A stretch of DNA of 13,644 nucleotides from Anaerolineales bacterium UBA6668 (GCA_002455215.1 DKKK01000173.1:6076-19719), one strand, 5' to 3'. Positions 1 through 7,333 are shown, counted from the stretch's first letter. Notes: a model not told the origin generated them from the letters alone. Program-made: numbers and translations.

Positions 1-1137
1 GCACGGCTCTTTGTCGGTGTCTCGCATAATTAGGTTTTCAGCTACTGAGAATTCACCGATCATCCCTTCGCGGTTGCGCTCTTCCGGCACATAGCTCAAT
101 CCCATATCAATAATTTCTTTGGGTGTCCGATTGGTGATTTCTCGCCCGTCCAGTTCAATCTTACCAGAAATGGCAGACTGCATTCCGGCAATGGCTTGAG
201 CGAGTTCTACCTGCCCATTGCCAGAAACCCCTGCCAAGCCGAGAATTTCACCAGCTTTGATTTCCAAATTGACCCCACGCAGGGCTTCAGTGTTGCGTGT
301 GCCCATAACGTGCAAATTAGAAACGACTAAGCGCGGTTTACCGGTTTCTACGTGAACATGGTTGCGCAGTAGGTTGAGTTCACGCCCGACCATCATTTCA
401 GCCAACTTTTGCTTGTTGGTATCTTTTGTCAATATGGTCCCAGCATTTTTACCATCACGCAATACGGTAACACGTTGGGTAAAAGCCATGACTTCATGTA
501 ATTTGTGTGTGATAAAAATGAGACCATGCCCATCATTCGCCATTTTAGAGAGAATGCGGAAGAAGTCATCCACTTCTTGGGGGGTCAATACTGCAGTAGG
601 TTCATCCAAGATGAGTAGTGCCGCACCGCGATACAAAGCTTTGATAATTTCTACGCGCTGTTGCTGACCGACTGATAGTTGCCAAATATAGGCAGATGGG
701 TCAACTTGCAAGCCGTACAACTTTGCCAATTCTTCAATGCGTTGTGAAACTTTATCCAAATCGGTTAAGAACCCGCGCGAAGAAGGTAAGCCCAAAGCCA
801 CATTTTCTGCCACAGTCAGTGAATCGACCAGCATAAAGTGTTGGTGAATCATGCCAATTCCTAAACGAATGGCATCGGCGGGGGTATTAATTAGCTGTGG
901 TTTTCCATCAAATAAAATCTGACCTTCATCCGGGCGATACAACCCATACAATTGCTTCATTAGGGTACTTTTGCCAGCGCCATTTTCGCCCAGCAAAGCA
1001 TGAACTTCACCTGCTTTTACATCAAAATTGACATGGTCGCTTGCCAACACACCCGGGAAACGCTTTACAATATTGCGCATCTCCATGTGGTTGATACGCG
1101 CTTGACCAGAAGGAAGCAGTTGGGTTGTTTGTGTCAT
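1..1137 (-). CDS. Nucleoside-type (BMP family) sugar-like ABC importer, double-domain ATP-binding protein, partial
   Basis: ATPase that powers a nucleoside/BMP-type importer in the cytoplasmic membrane (NupO/YufO-like, also similar to RbsA/MglA). Reading leftward from the ATG at 1137 the frame is open for 379 codons to the window edge; the family is about 500 residues, so roughly the last quarter is outside. Domain 1 has Walker A GENGAGKST (residues 50-58), the Q-loop in GMIHQHFML, the signature LSVGQQQRVEI, Walker B LLILDEPTAVL and the switch His in ITHKLHEV. Domain 2 begins near residue 265 with the degenerate Walker A GVSGNGQVEL and the motif SYVPEERNREG, as is usual for the second half of this family. 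No clear Shine-Dalgarno precedes the ATG, so the start is the least certain point; internal ATGs at residues 18 and 20 are alternatives. It is the last gene of the importer operon visible here, 62 bases after the receptor gene. Confidence 0.93.
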   Translation of the reverse strand, partial: MTQTTQLLPSGQARINHMEMRNIVKRFPGVLASDHVNFDVKAGEVHALLGENGAGKSTLMKQLYGLYRPDEGQILFDGKPQLINTPADAIRLGIGMIHQHFMLVDSLTVAENVALGLPSSRGFLTDLDKVSQRIEELAKLYGLQVDPSAYIWQLSVGQQQRVEIIKALYRGAALLILDEPTAVLTPQEVDDFFRILSKMANDGHGLIFITHKLHEVMAFTQRVTVLRDGKNAGTILTKDTNKQKLAEMMVGRELNLLRNHVHVETGKPRLVVSNLHVMGTRNTEALRGVNLEIKAGEILGLAGVSGNGQVELAQAIAGMQSAISGKIELDGREITNRTPKEIIDMGLSYVPEERNREGMIGEFSVAENLIMRDTDKEPC

Positions 1138-1157
1138 GGTAAAAATTACAGGGTGTG

Positions 1158-1186
1158 GGTGTGAGCGGGTATTTCCCGCCCACACC
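1158..1186 (-). terminator. Intercistronic hairpin between receptor and ATPase genes
   Basis: The sequence shows two 12-base arms, 1158-1169 and 1175-1186, that pair with a single mismatch around a 5-base loop. On the transcribed minus strand it reads GGTGTGGGCGGG, loop AAATA, CCCGCTCACACC. The nearest T-run (TTTTT, about 1141-1145) lies about a dozen bases downstream rather than directly after the stem, so this is not a canonical intrinsic terminator. Inference: a leaky terminator or 3'-end stabiliser that would leave more receptor mRNA than ATPase mRNA, a common arrangement for binding-protein genes. Confidence 0.55.
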
Positions 1187-1199
1187 AAATTGTATGGAA

Positions 1200-2195
1200 T
1201 TATTGACCGACTTCAACTTTAATCGAGCCGTCTTGGATACCTTTAATGGTATTTTCGGCGAGCGTCTTCACTTCGGCGGGTAGGCTGTAGTCAGGATTAA
1301 ACTTGATGAGTAAGCCCTGATTTGCCAAAGATACAGCGTACACCTTGCCACCGAGCGTGCCCTTAGACATCAAGTCCAAAATGTCGTTGATGACGACTGT
1401 CCAATCATAGACTTGGCTGGCAACCACAATCTTGGGGGCTAGTGAGCTTTGGTCGGATTGTGTACCAAACCACAAGATGCCTTGTTGTTCGGCAACGCCA
1501 ATCGCCCCAACTACCATTTGGGCAGAACCGGTCATAACATCTGCACCAGCGGCGGCGTGGGTTTGCGCGGCTTCGGAAGCCAATGCCACATCACTGAAGG
1601 AGCCGATGTAGTTGACGTTGATTTGAATGGCTGGGTTTTGCGCCATTGCGCCTGCCTTGAAGCCATCTACATATAACTTCGCGTCACCGACTTCAATCGG
1701 TCCCACAACGCCAATCGTGCCACTGGTGGACAATGCCGCCGCCATAACGCCGTTTACGTAGCCGCCTTCTTGTGACAAGGCTTCGTAAGCAAACACATTG
1801 GGCAAACCAAAGGTATCGCCAGCAGTCCCCCATGCGAATGTGGTGTTGGGGAAGTCTGGGGCAATTTCCTTTAAGGAAGCGCCATATTGCGAGCCGTGGG
1901 CAATGATTAGGTTGTAACCTTTGCTCGCGTAATCACGAATTGCCGCGGCGGCATCTTCCACTACGAATACGCCGTCCGAAACAGCAACTTCAAATTTGTC
2001 AGCGCCGCGTTCTGCCTGAATTTTCATTAAGGCGTCATACATACTTTGGCTAAAAGCTAGGTCGTTGATTGCGCTAGGCATAACCACGGCTACTTTGTAG
2101 GTGCCGGAACTGGTGGTGTTGGAGGATGCCCCGCCACAAGCCGCTAGAAAACTGGCAAACAAAACAGCCAACAACAGATAGGTGAACTTTTTCAT
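1200..2195 (-). CDS. BMP family ABC transporter substrate-binding lipoprotein
   Basis: Extracytoplasmic receptor of the importer, in the basic membrane protein (Bmp/PnrA/YufN) family, whose characterised members bind nucleosides. The 331-residue protein starts MKKFTYLLLAVLFASF and has a lipobox LAAC with the lipid-modified Cys at residue 20, followed by a Gly/Ser/Thr-rich tether. The periplasmic-binding fold starts at TYKVAVVMPSAINDLAFSQ (about residues 32-50), matching the family's opening strand with its ND-x-x-F-Q pattern. Later GTAGDTFGLPNV and GTQSDQ segments match ligand-cleft strands. Length is typical. A GAGGAG ribosome binding site at 2205-2210 lies 9 bases ahead of the ATG and fixes the start. 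It sits 33 bases downstream of the second permease gene, so it is probably cotranscribed. Substrate is inferred from family and neighbours only; it could also be a purine, riboflavin-like or other small ligand. Confidence 0.93.
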   Translation of the reverse strand: MKKFTYLLLAVLFASFLAACGGASSNTTSSGTYKVAVVMPSAINDLAFSQSMYDALMKIQAERGADKFEVAVSDGVFVVEDAAAAIRDYASKGYNLIIAHGSQYGASLKEIAPDFPNTTFAWGTAGDTFGLPNVFAYEALSQEGGYVNGVMAAALSTSGTIGVVGPIEVGDAKLYVDGFKAGAMAQNPAIQINVNYIGSFSDVALASEAAQTHAAAGADVMTGSAQMVVGAIGVAEQQGILWFGTQSDQSSLAPKIVVASQVYDWTVVINDILDLMSKGTLGGKVYAVSLANQGLLIKFNPDYSLPAEVKTLAENTIKGIQDGSIKVEVGQ

Positions 2196-2204
2196 TTTGA
2201 TAAA

Positions 2205-2210
2205 CTCCTC
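2205..2210 (-). promoter_or_regulatory. Ribosome binding site of the receptor lipoprotein gene
   Basis: GAGGAG on the minus strand, 9 bases before the ATG at 2195. It is a strong match to the anti-Shine-Dalgarno sequence and the best in this operon, consistent with high expression of the binding protein. Confidence 0.7.
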
Positions 2211-2228
2211 GCAGGAAAAAATTGAGAA

Positions 2229-3161
2229 TTACCCTGAGCGCATATAAGGTTTGCTCAAGGCAGATGGTTGCCGCGCACGTTGTGCGGACAAGACAAGCAC
2301 AATAATGGTCAGCAGGTAAGGCATCATCACTGCAATATCGGACGGGATGGGTATACCTAGCACTTGTACCCACACTTGCAGGGCATTGACAAAGCTAAAT
2401 ATCAGCGAACCCGCCATGACATACAGTGGACGCCAGCCACCGAAATACACCAAAGCAATTGCAATAAATCCCAGCCCAGTGGTCAGGTTTTGTTGAAATA
2501 CATTGAGTAACGCAATGGAGAGTGAAGCCCCAGCAATGCCAGAAAAAACCCCACCCACCGTTACTGTGATGTACCGTACGAGCGCCACATTCACGCCTAA
2601 AGTATCCGCCGCTTGCGGGTTTTCACCCACAGCCCGAATTTTTAGCCCAAAGGTAGTTTTGTTGAGAATAAACCCAACAATCGGCACTAGCAAATATGCC
2701 AAATAAACCAAGATATTGTGTTGGAAGAAGATTTCGCCGATGTAGGGAATGTCTGATAAGTAGCGAATATGGATTTCCGGAAAGCCTTGCACAGTCTCCA
2801 CATTGTTTACCAACTTTTGGAAGAGCAAATCGCTCATGCCTAGCCCAAACAGATAAACACCAATCCCGCTAATGCCTTGCTCGGCATGCATGGTCACACT
2901 GATAAATGCCATTGCCAACCCCATCAAGCCGCCCACTATCATAGCGACTATCAGCCCCAAAAAAAGATTTTCGGTACGAAACACCACATAGAAAGCCGAG
3001 AATGCCCCCATCAGCATGATGCCATCCACACCCAAATTCAACACGCCGCTCCGTTGACCGATAGTCTCACCAATTGCGGCGTAGAGATAGGGTGTAGCCA
3101 GGCGAATGCCCGATGCCAAAATACCTATCAGAACAGTGGTAGAAAAAAATTCCTGTAACAT
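2229..3161 (-). CDS. ABC importer permease, NupQ/YufQ-like (BPD_transp_2 family)
   Basis: Integral membrane subunit of the nucleoside-type importer, 310 residues, hydrophobic throughout with about eight to ten predicted membrane segments by eye. Family motifs are visible: GETIGQRSGVLNLGVDGIML (residues 31-50), corresponding to the G-E-x-x-x-x-x-R-S-G-V-x-N-L-G-x-E/D-G block of this family, and KIRAVGENPQAA (174-185), the cytoplasmic coupling loop that contacts the ATPase. The ATG at 3161 follows the stop of the other permease by only 5 bases, and its AAAGGA ribosome binding site lies inside the last codons of that gene, which points to translational coupling. Expected to form a heterodimer with the product of 3167-4276. 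Confidence 0.93.
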   Translation of the reverse strand: MLQEFFSTTVLIGILASGIRLATPYLYAAIGETIGQRSGVLNLGVDGIMLMGAFSAFYVVFRTENLFLGLIVAMIVGGLMGLAMAFISVTMHAEQGISGIGVYLFGLGMSDLLFQKLVNNVETVQGFPEIHIRYLSDIPYIGEIFFQHNILVYLAYLLVPIVGFILNKTTFGLKIRAVGENPQAADTLGVNVALVRYITVTVGGVFSGIAGASLSIALLNVFQQNLTTGLGFIAIALVYFGGWRPLYVMAGSLIFSFVNALQVWVQVLGIPIPSDIAVMMPYLLTIIVLVLSAQRARQPSALSKPYMRSG

Positions 3162-3166
3162 ACGCT

Positions 3167-4276
3167 TTATCCTTTGGTCTGGGAAGCAAGTGCTTCTTGC
3201 TTTTTCATTTCGGCAATGGCACGGCGGCGAACTCTTTGTTGGCGATAAATTTCGCTACTTACCACAAAAACCACTACCAACCCGTTTAGAGCGGTAATCA
3301 ACGCCGCTGGTACTTGAGTCGCTCTTTGCATTTGGTTTGCGCCAACCAACAGTGCCCCAAACAAGAAGGAAGCCGGTATGGTTCCAAGCGGGTGCAACTG
3401 CCCAAACAGAGCGGCGACAATCCCGTTAAAACCAGCAGAGCCCGTAAAACCGGCGGCTGTACCATCCGTAATCATAAAATGGGTTACGCCATACACTTGT
3501 ACCGCACCCGCCAAGCCAGAAAATGCGCCGCTAAGCAGTAAGGACAGCACCATATATTGTTCCACTTTAATGCCTGCATAGCGAGATGCAAAGCGATTCA
3601 AGCCAACCGCACGAATTTTGTAGCCAACGGTGGTACGCCATAAAAAGTAATAAACTAAAAATGCGAGTAGTACCGCAAGCAAAATACCTAAATGTAAGCG
3701 TGTTGGCACTAGGCGGGGCAAATCAAAGGCGGTGGAAAGGCGTGCCGTTTGCGGAATTTTGGCGGCGCCGAGTTGGTTTTGGTCAATCAACACACCGCGT
3801 AAAAGCATGTTCATAAATTGCACCGCGATGACGTTCATCATAATGGTGCTCAGTATTTCGTTTACATTAAATCGAGCCTTTAGAAAGCCGGGAATGCCCC
3901 CCCAGATGGCGCCTGCCACAAATCCCAAAATGAGCGCCAACGGAACAATAATGATACCCGGCGCGGAAGGAAAGGATAACCCCAATGAGATGGAAGCGAG
4001 CGCCCCCATAATCATTTGCCCCTCCCCACCAATGTTGATTACCCCACTGCGAAAAGCGATACAAATGCCAAGCCCAACCAGCAGTAGCGGTGTTGCCTTT
4101 ACAGCCGTATCTGCCCAAGCATTCGGGCTACCAAACGCACCCTGCAAAAGCGCACCAAACCCAACCAATGGGTTCGCGCCTAACAACAGCAACATAACTG
4201 CTCCCACAGCGAGCGCCGCAAGGGTTGCAAACAGTGGAAACAAACCATCTATTAATGAGTTAACATAGTTTCGCAT
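3167..4276 (-). CDS. ABC importer permease, NupP/YufP-like (BPD_transp_2 family)
   Basis: First gene of the importer operon and the longer of its two permeases (369 residues). The N-terminal hydrophobic segment begins near residue 12. Diagnostic motifs are FRSGVINIGGEGQMIMGA (about 76-93), NEILSTIMMN (139-148, the conserved NE-x-x-x-T-I-M-x-N block) and the ATPase-coupling loop KIRAVGLNRFASRYAGI (220-236). The last 25 or so residues are charged (QQRVRRRAIAEMKKQEALAS), probably a cytoplasmic tail. The ATG at 4276 has an AAGGA ribosome binding site at 4282-4286, 5 bases upstream. The promoter region lies between 4277 and about 4530. In the usual BMP operons the receptor and ATPase genes come before the permeases; here the permeases come first. 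Confidence 0.93.
   Translation of the reverse strand: MRNYVNSLIDGLFPLFATLAALAVGAVMLLLLGANPLVGFGALLQGAFGSPNAWADTAVKATPLLLVGLGICIAFRSGVINIGGEGQMIMGALASISLGLSFPSAPGIIIVPLALILGFVAGAIWGGIPGFLKARFNVNEILSTIMMNVIAVQFMNMLLRGVLIDQNQLGAAKIPQTARLSTAFDLPRLVPTRLHLGILLAVLLAFLVYYFLWRTTVGYKIRAVGLNRFASRYAGIKVEQYMVLSLLLSGAFSGLAGAVQVYGVTHFMITDGTAAGFTGSAGFNGIVAALFGQLHPLGTIPASFLFGALLVGANQMQRATQVPAALITALNGLVVVFVVSSEIYRQQRVRRRAIAEMKKQEALASQTKG
3170..3175 (-). promoter_or_regulatory. Ribosome binding site embedded in the upstream permease gene
   Basis: AAAGGA on the minus strand lies within the final Lys-Gly-stop codons of the 3167-4276 gene and 8 bases before the ATG at 3161. The position supports that start and suggests coupled translation of the two permeases. 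Confidence 0.6.
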
Positions 4277-4437
4277 TTGTATCCTTTTTGTTAAATTTCA
4301 GCAAATCAACCAAAATCTTGCCGTTTTGAAATAGTCCGGTAATTTTCGATTGTTCAGTTCAATACAAATCACTGAAATTTTGCTATTCAGTTTTTTGTAT
4401 CTCTATAGTTGACACGGGTTATATTGGGCGCTTGTCC

Positions 4438-4466
4438 CGGATATTGAGTTGTGCTTTTCCTTTAAG
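4438..4466 (+). repeat. Module A, copy 1 (CGGATATTGAGTTG...)
   Basis: The 29 bases from 4438 align without gaps to 4959-4987. The first 14 bases differ at one position (CGGATATTGAGTTG against CGGATATTGAATTG) and the remainder is T-rich and more diverged. About 21 of 29 positions match by eye. Confidence 0.45.
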
Positions 4467-4500
4467 CATAAAGGCGTAATGTCCATCCGCGTCAAATATA

Positions 4501-4530
4501 ATTATCATACGCATAGAATGCATTTTTCAA
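4501..4530 (-). promoter_or_regulatory. Candidate sigma70-type promoter for the importer operon
   Basis: On the minus strand, TTGAAA (4525-4530) and GATAAT (4501-4506) are separated by 18 bases. Each differs from the sigma70 consensus at one position. Transcription would start near 4494 and leave a leader of roughly 220 bases before the permease ATG at 4276. This is the best minus-strand match seen in the intergenic region. It is a sequence-only prediction, and a promoter closer to the gene is possible. Confidence 0.4.
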
Positions 4531-4796
4531 CGCTACCACAAATCTATTGCAAAACCACCAATCGCGCAAGTAGCGGGTATGCGACTTTCACTGACACATC
4601 ATCACCTTTTTGGGTTACAAATGTCACAACCTGCGTCAGCCTGCTATGGAAACTTTTTCAGTAGCGCTCAACGTTGCGGGTATTGGTATCCACTTAAAGC
4701 ACTGGTGACTGCAAGCCGCACAAGCGGGCAATCCGATGCGCTTCAAAATGGGTTTGCCGCAATCACGGTTGCATTCGACCCGCGGCGAATAGCTGA

Positions 4797-4823
4797 GCTT
4801 TTTCTTAAGGGAAAAACGCAAAT
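4797..4823 (+). repeat. Module B, copy 1, with a small palindrome
   Basis: AGGGAAAAACGCAA at 4808-4821 recurs with one change as AGGGAAAAATGCAA at 4986-4999. Immediately left, TTTTTC pairs with GAAAAA across TTAAGG, giving a 6-bp dyad in copy 1. The second copy lacks a clean dyad. Confidence 0.4.
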
Positions 4824-4958
4824 TGTGCCCATGCTGAGTATAGTCTCAATCATTAGGTTAACAGTTCATGCATCTTTCGCCTTTTCCAGTTTTAGGATTA
4901 TAATTAAGGATAAGCGCTCTATTCAGCACGGACTGTATTTGGCACGCCCGAAATGTGT

Positions 4959-4999
4959 CGGATATTGAATTGCGTCTTTTGTCTTAGGGAAAAATGCAA
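4959..4999 (+). repeat. Module A copy 2 directly followed by module B copy 2
   Basis: 4959-4987 is the second copy of the CGGATATTGARTTG module and 4986-4999 the second copy of AGGGAAAAAYGCAA. Here the two modules abut just upstream of frr, whereas the first copies lie about 340 bases apart. Both are outside any gene. Confidence 0.4.
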
Positions 5000-5030
5000 T
5001 TTTTATGAGCGCCGAATATGCAAGTTTTTT

Positions 5031-5039
5031 TGGTAAAAT
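5031..5039 (+). promoter_or_regulatory. Candidate extended -10 promoter element for frr
   Basis: TGGTAAAAT combines a TGn extension with TAAAAT, one change from TATAAT, preceded by a T-run. It would start transcription near 5046, about 30 bases before the frr ATG. No good -35 hexamer sits 16-18 bases upstream, so this relies on the extended -10 alone. Confidence 0.35.
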
Positions 5040-5075
5040 TGGCACAGCTAAGTTTTATTTTTACAGGAACGAATT

Positions 5076-5633
5076 ATGGTAAACGAAGCCCTCCACACTG
5101 CAGAAGAACGCATGAAGCACACCATCAGCCATCTGGATGAAGACCTGACCCATATTCGCACGGGGCGGGCGACCCCACTCTTGGTAGACAAAATTATGGT
5201 GGAGTATTATGGTGTTCCGACTGCCCTCAACCAATTAGCGCACATTAGTATTCCGGAGCCACGTGTCATTGCAATCAAGCCTTTTGATACCAAAGCAATC
5301 CGCGAGATTGAACGCGCAATCCAATCATCCGACCTGGGCTTAAACCCCAATAATGATGGCAAGCTCATTCGAGTGATTTTGCCTCCGTTAACCGAACAAC
5401 GCCGCAAAGATTTGGTAAAAACGGTACACCACCGCCTCGAAGAGTCGCGTGTCGCCTTGCGAAATATCCGCCGCGATGTGCAAAATGACTTACGCGACTT
5501 TGAAAAGGAAAGTCTCATCCGGGAAGACGAACTGGAACGCGGGCAAAAACATTTGCAAGAGCTAACGGACCGCTATGTAAAGAAAATTGCTGAAATTGGT
5601 GAGCGTAAAGAAGCCGAAATTATGCAGGTCTAA
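5076..5633 (+). CDS. frr: Ribosome recycling factor
   Basis: Releases 50S subunits from post-termination ribosomes together with EF-G; cytoplasmic. The protein has 185 residues, exactly the usual family length. It opens with the three-helix-bundle strand of the family, including DEDLTHIRTGRATPLLVDKI (residues 21-40), where the R-T-G-R-A-x-P block is diagnostic. The domain II segment YYGVPTALNQLAHISIPEPR (44-63) follows, then NNDGKLIRVILPPLTEQRRK (92-111). The C-terminal helix has the conserved RNIRRD and FEKESLIREDE motifs. The ATG at 5076 is preceded by AGGA at 5065-5068. It is the first gene of an frr-uppS-cdsA cluster, 12 bases ahead of uppS. In many bacteria pyrH, and often rpsB-tsf, lie directly upstream; here they do not. 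Confidence 0.98.
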   Translation: MVNEALHTAEERMKHTISHLDEDLTHIRTGRATPLLVDKIMVEYYGVPTALNQLAHISIPEPRVIAIKPFDTKAIREIERAIQSSDLGLNPNNDGKLIRVILPPLTEQRRKDLVKTVHHRLEESRVALRNIRRDVQNDLRDFEKESLIREDELERGQKHLQELTDRYVKKIAEIGERKEAEIMQV

Positions 5634-5645
5634 TCTTAGAACTCT

Positions 5646-6395
5646 ATGCAGACAACCTCTAAAAATTCATCTCAATACCCATTGCCAGCCAGAATCCCCC
5701 GCCATATTGCCATTATCATGGATGGTAATGGGCGGTGGGCAAAGCAACGGGGCATGCCACGCCTTTTTGGGCATCGTGCTGGCACTGAAAACCTCCGGCG
5801 TGTACTCGAAGCGGCAGTTGAATTTGGGGTTGAACGACTGACTGTTTATGCCTTCAGTACGGAAAACTGGAACCGCCCGGAAGATGAAGTAACCGGGCTC
5901 ATGCTCTTAGTTGAAGACATGATTGACCGTGAACTAAATAATCTGCACAAAAATGGTGTGCAGTTACGTCATATCGGGCGAGAAGACCGCTTGAGCGAGC
6001 ATTTGCGTGAAAAAGTTCACCGAGCCGTAGAAAAAACCCGCAACAACACCCGCCTAATTCTTAACATCGCCTTTAACTATGGCGGGCGGGATGAGATTGT
6101 ACAAGCAATTAAGCACATCATTGATGATGGAATATCCGCTGAACAGATTACCGAAGAGCTTGTAAGCTCCTATCTGTATACTGCTGGGCAACCCGACCCC
6201 GATTTGGTCGTAAGAACCAGCGGAGAAGTACGAGTCAGCAACTTCTTGATTTGGCAAAGCGCCTACGCCGAATGGTACTTCACCCCAAAATACTGGCCCG
6301 ATTTTGACAAGGATGAATTGTACAAAGCCATTATTCATTTTGGTGACCGTGAAAGGCGCTTCGGTATGGTTTCGGAACAAATCCAAACCCCATAA
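5646..6395 (+). CDS. uppS: Isoprenyl transferase (di-trans,poly-cis-undecaprenyl diphosphate synthase)
   Basis: Condenses isopentenyl diphosphate units onto farnesyl diphosphate in cis to give undecaprenyl diphosphate, the lipid carrier for cell-wall and surface-glycan synthesis. The protein has 249 residues, normal for the family. The catalytic P-loop-like motif IIMDGNGRWAKQRG (23-36) carries the key Asp26 and is followed by FGHRAG (41-46). FSTENW is at 70-75, FNYGGRDE at 143-150, and the signature RTSGEVRVSNFLIWQ starts at Arg190, with Glu209 in YAEWYF. These match the Mg2+ and diphosphate-binding residues of UppS. The start at 5646 leaves a 12-base gap after frr; the only ribosome binding match is weak (TTAGAAC), suggesting coupling to frr translation. 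Confidence 0.97.
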   Translation: MQTTSKNSSQYPLPARIPRHIAIIMDGNGRWAKQRGMPRLFGHRAGTENLRRVLEAAVEFGVERLTVYAFSTENWNRPEDEVTGLMLLVEDMIDRELNNLHKNGVQLRHIGREDRLSEHLREKVHRAVEKTRNNTRLILNIAFNYGGRDEIVQAIKHIIDDGISAEQITEELVSSYLYTAGQPDPDLVVRTSGEVRVSNFLIWQSAYAEWYFTPKYWPDFDKDELYKAIIHFGDRERRFGMVSEQIQTP

Positions 6396-6412
6396 CCCTT
6401 ACCATCAGCAAC

Positions 6413-7261
6413 ATGCGACAACGCGTAATCATTGCCTTGAGCCTAATCCCACCCGGTGTGTTTGTGATTTGGGCTGGCGGATGGGTTTTCTTTGTCGGCT
6501 GGACATTGGTATTGTTTTTTGCCGCACTCGAATACGCACGCCTGACCCAAGCAGTACAAATGCCAGCCCCAGCGTGGCTAACCGCCGGGAGTGTTCTGGC
6601 AATCTGTAGCGCAATTTTCTTTCTTGGCTACCCCCAAGTAGCGCTCACAATGGGCGTTATTGCAGTCATCACTACCGTTTGGTTTCTCTTTGAATTTGAA
6701 AAAGGCAACACAGCCACCTTTGCCGGATGGGCAACAACCCTTGCAGGTATTTTCTACATTGGGTTGTGCGGCGCACTGCTGATAGCCATCCGCAACCTGC
6801 CGGGTGGGTTTTGGTGGGTGCTGGTAGTGCTACCCGCTAATTGGATGGCTGACTCCTGCGCATTGTTCTTTGGCAAGGCATTTGGCAAACATCGCATGGC
6901 GCCAAAACTCAGCCCCAAAAAATCTTGGGAAGGTTATCTAGCTGGAATTGTCGGTACGGTGCTCATTGCCCCACTTTGGGCATGGCTGTGGAATACCCTT
7001 GCCCTACAAATTCCTTTTCTCCCTCCTACCCCACCCGAACACACCCGTTTTCACCTTACCAGCCTAGCGTTTTTACTCGCCGTCTTTGGCACGGTGGGCG
7101 ACTTGGGCATTTCCATGTTGAAACGTTCTGCCAAAGTTAAAGATACTGGAAATATTCTAGCAGAGCATGGTGGCATTTTAGACCGCATAGATAGCTGGCT
7201 AACTGGCGCAGTGGTAGGGTTGTTTTATTTGCTTTTGTTTGTGTATCCAGCCGCTCGATAG
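6413..7261 (+). CDS. cdsA: Phosphatidate cytidylyltransferase
   Basis: Makes CDP-diacylglycerol from phosphatidic acid and CTP, the branch point for phospholipid synthesis; integral membrane enzyme. It has 282 residues with about eight hydrophobic segments from residue 5 to the C-terminus. The cytoplasmic loop holds NWMADSCALFFGKAFGKHRM (143-162) followed by SPKKSWEG (167-174). The family signature lies at 234-260, with S-x-L-K-R, K-D and HGGILDRID all present. The position normally Pro or Gly before x-HGG is Ala250 here, a minor deviation. No good ribosome binding site precedes the ATG; the 17-base gap to uppS suggests coupling or a weak site. In many genomes dxr follows; here it does not. 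Confidence 0.96.
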   Translation: MRQRVIIALSLIPPGVFVIWAGGWVFFVGWTLVLFFAALEYARLTQAVQMPAPAWLTAGSVLAICSAIFFLGYPQVALTMGVIAVITTVWFLFEFEKGNTATFAGWATTLAGIFYIGLCGALLIAIRNLPGGFWWVLVVLPANWMADSCALFFGKAFGKHRMAPKLSPKKSWEGYLAGIVGTVLIAPLWAWLWNTLALQIPFLPPTPPEHTRFHLTSLAFLLAVFGTVGDLGISMLKRSAKVKDTGNILAEHGGILDRIDSWLTGAVVGLFYLLLFVYPAAR

Positions 7262-7269
7262 GCGGTTGG
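7247..7269 (+). terminator. Hairpin overlapping the cdsA stop codon
   Basis: Arms CCAGCCGC (7247-7254) and GCGGTTGG (7262-7269) form 8 pairs, one of them G-U, around a 7-base loop that contains the TAG stop. No T-run follows, so it is more likely a processing or attenuating stem than an intrinsic terminator. Confidence 0.35.
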
Positions 7270-7276
7270 ATTTGTC

Positions 7277-7308
7277 AGCCAGTGAATGTTCCCCCGCACA
7301 AACTGGCT
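7277..7308 (+). other. Second hairpin in the cdsA-glpX gap
   Basis: Arms AGCCAGT (7277-7283) and ACTGGCT (7302-7308) pair perfectly over 7 bases around an 18-base loop that includes CCCCC. It lies 16 bases before the glpX ribosome binding site and could affect read-through from cdsA. Confidence 0.3.
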
Positions 7309-7323
7309 AAAATAAGACCCCTC

Positions 7324-7329
7324 AGGAGG
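7324..7329 (+). promoter_or_regulatory. Strong ribosome binding site of glpX
   Basis: AGGAGG lies 4 bases before the ATG at 7334. It fixes this start and is the strongest ribosome binding site in the plus-strand cluster. Confidence 0.8.
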
Positions 7330-7333
7330 AAAA

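Larger units (their letters stand above)
4277..5075. other. Divergent intergenic region, about 800 bases, no convincing gene
   Basis: This stretch separates the minus-strand importer operon from plus-strand frr. Open frames in it (for example 4579-4968 plus and 4636-4821 minus) lack ribosome binding sites or recognisable protein features. It holds AT-rich promoter-like DNA at both ends and two duplicated short modules. Several short CTGAA/TTCAG motifs cluster near the importer (around 4297, 4353, 4373 and 4386), and the 15-base ATTGTTCAGTTCAAT at about 4350-4364 has ATTG/CAAT ends of dyad character, possibly an operator. No tRNA, RNase P, tmRNA or known riboswitch signature was recognised. 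Confidence 0.6.

Noticed and set aside
3732..4268. 178-codon open frame on the plus strand
   Set aside because: It lies entirely antisense to the first permease gene, whose motifs are clear; the frame is a shadow with no ribosome binding site or recognisable domains.
4409..4414. Perfect TTGACA on the plus strand
   Set aside because: No -10-like hexamer occurs 15-19 bases downstream (TTGTCC at the right distance), and the nearest downstream gene is over 600 bases away.
4579..4968. 129-codon plus-strand frame in the divergent intergenic region
   Set aside because: No ribosome binding site, no recognisable motif and unusual residue mix; it also runs through the repeat modules.
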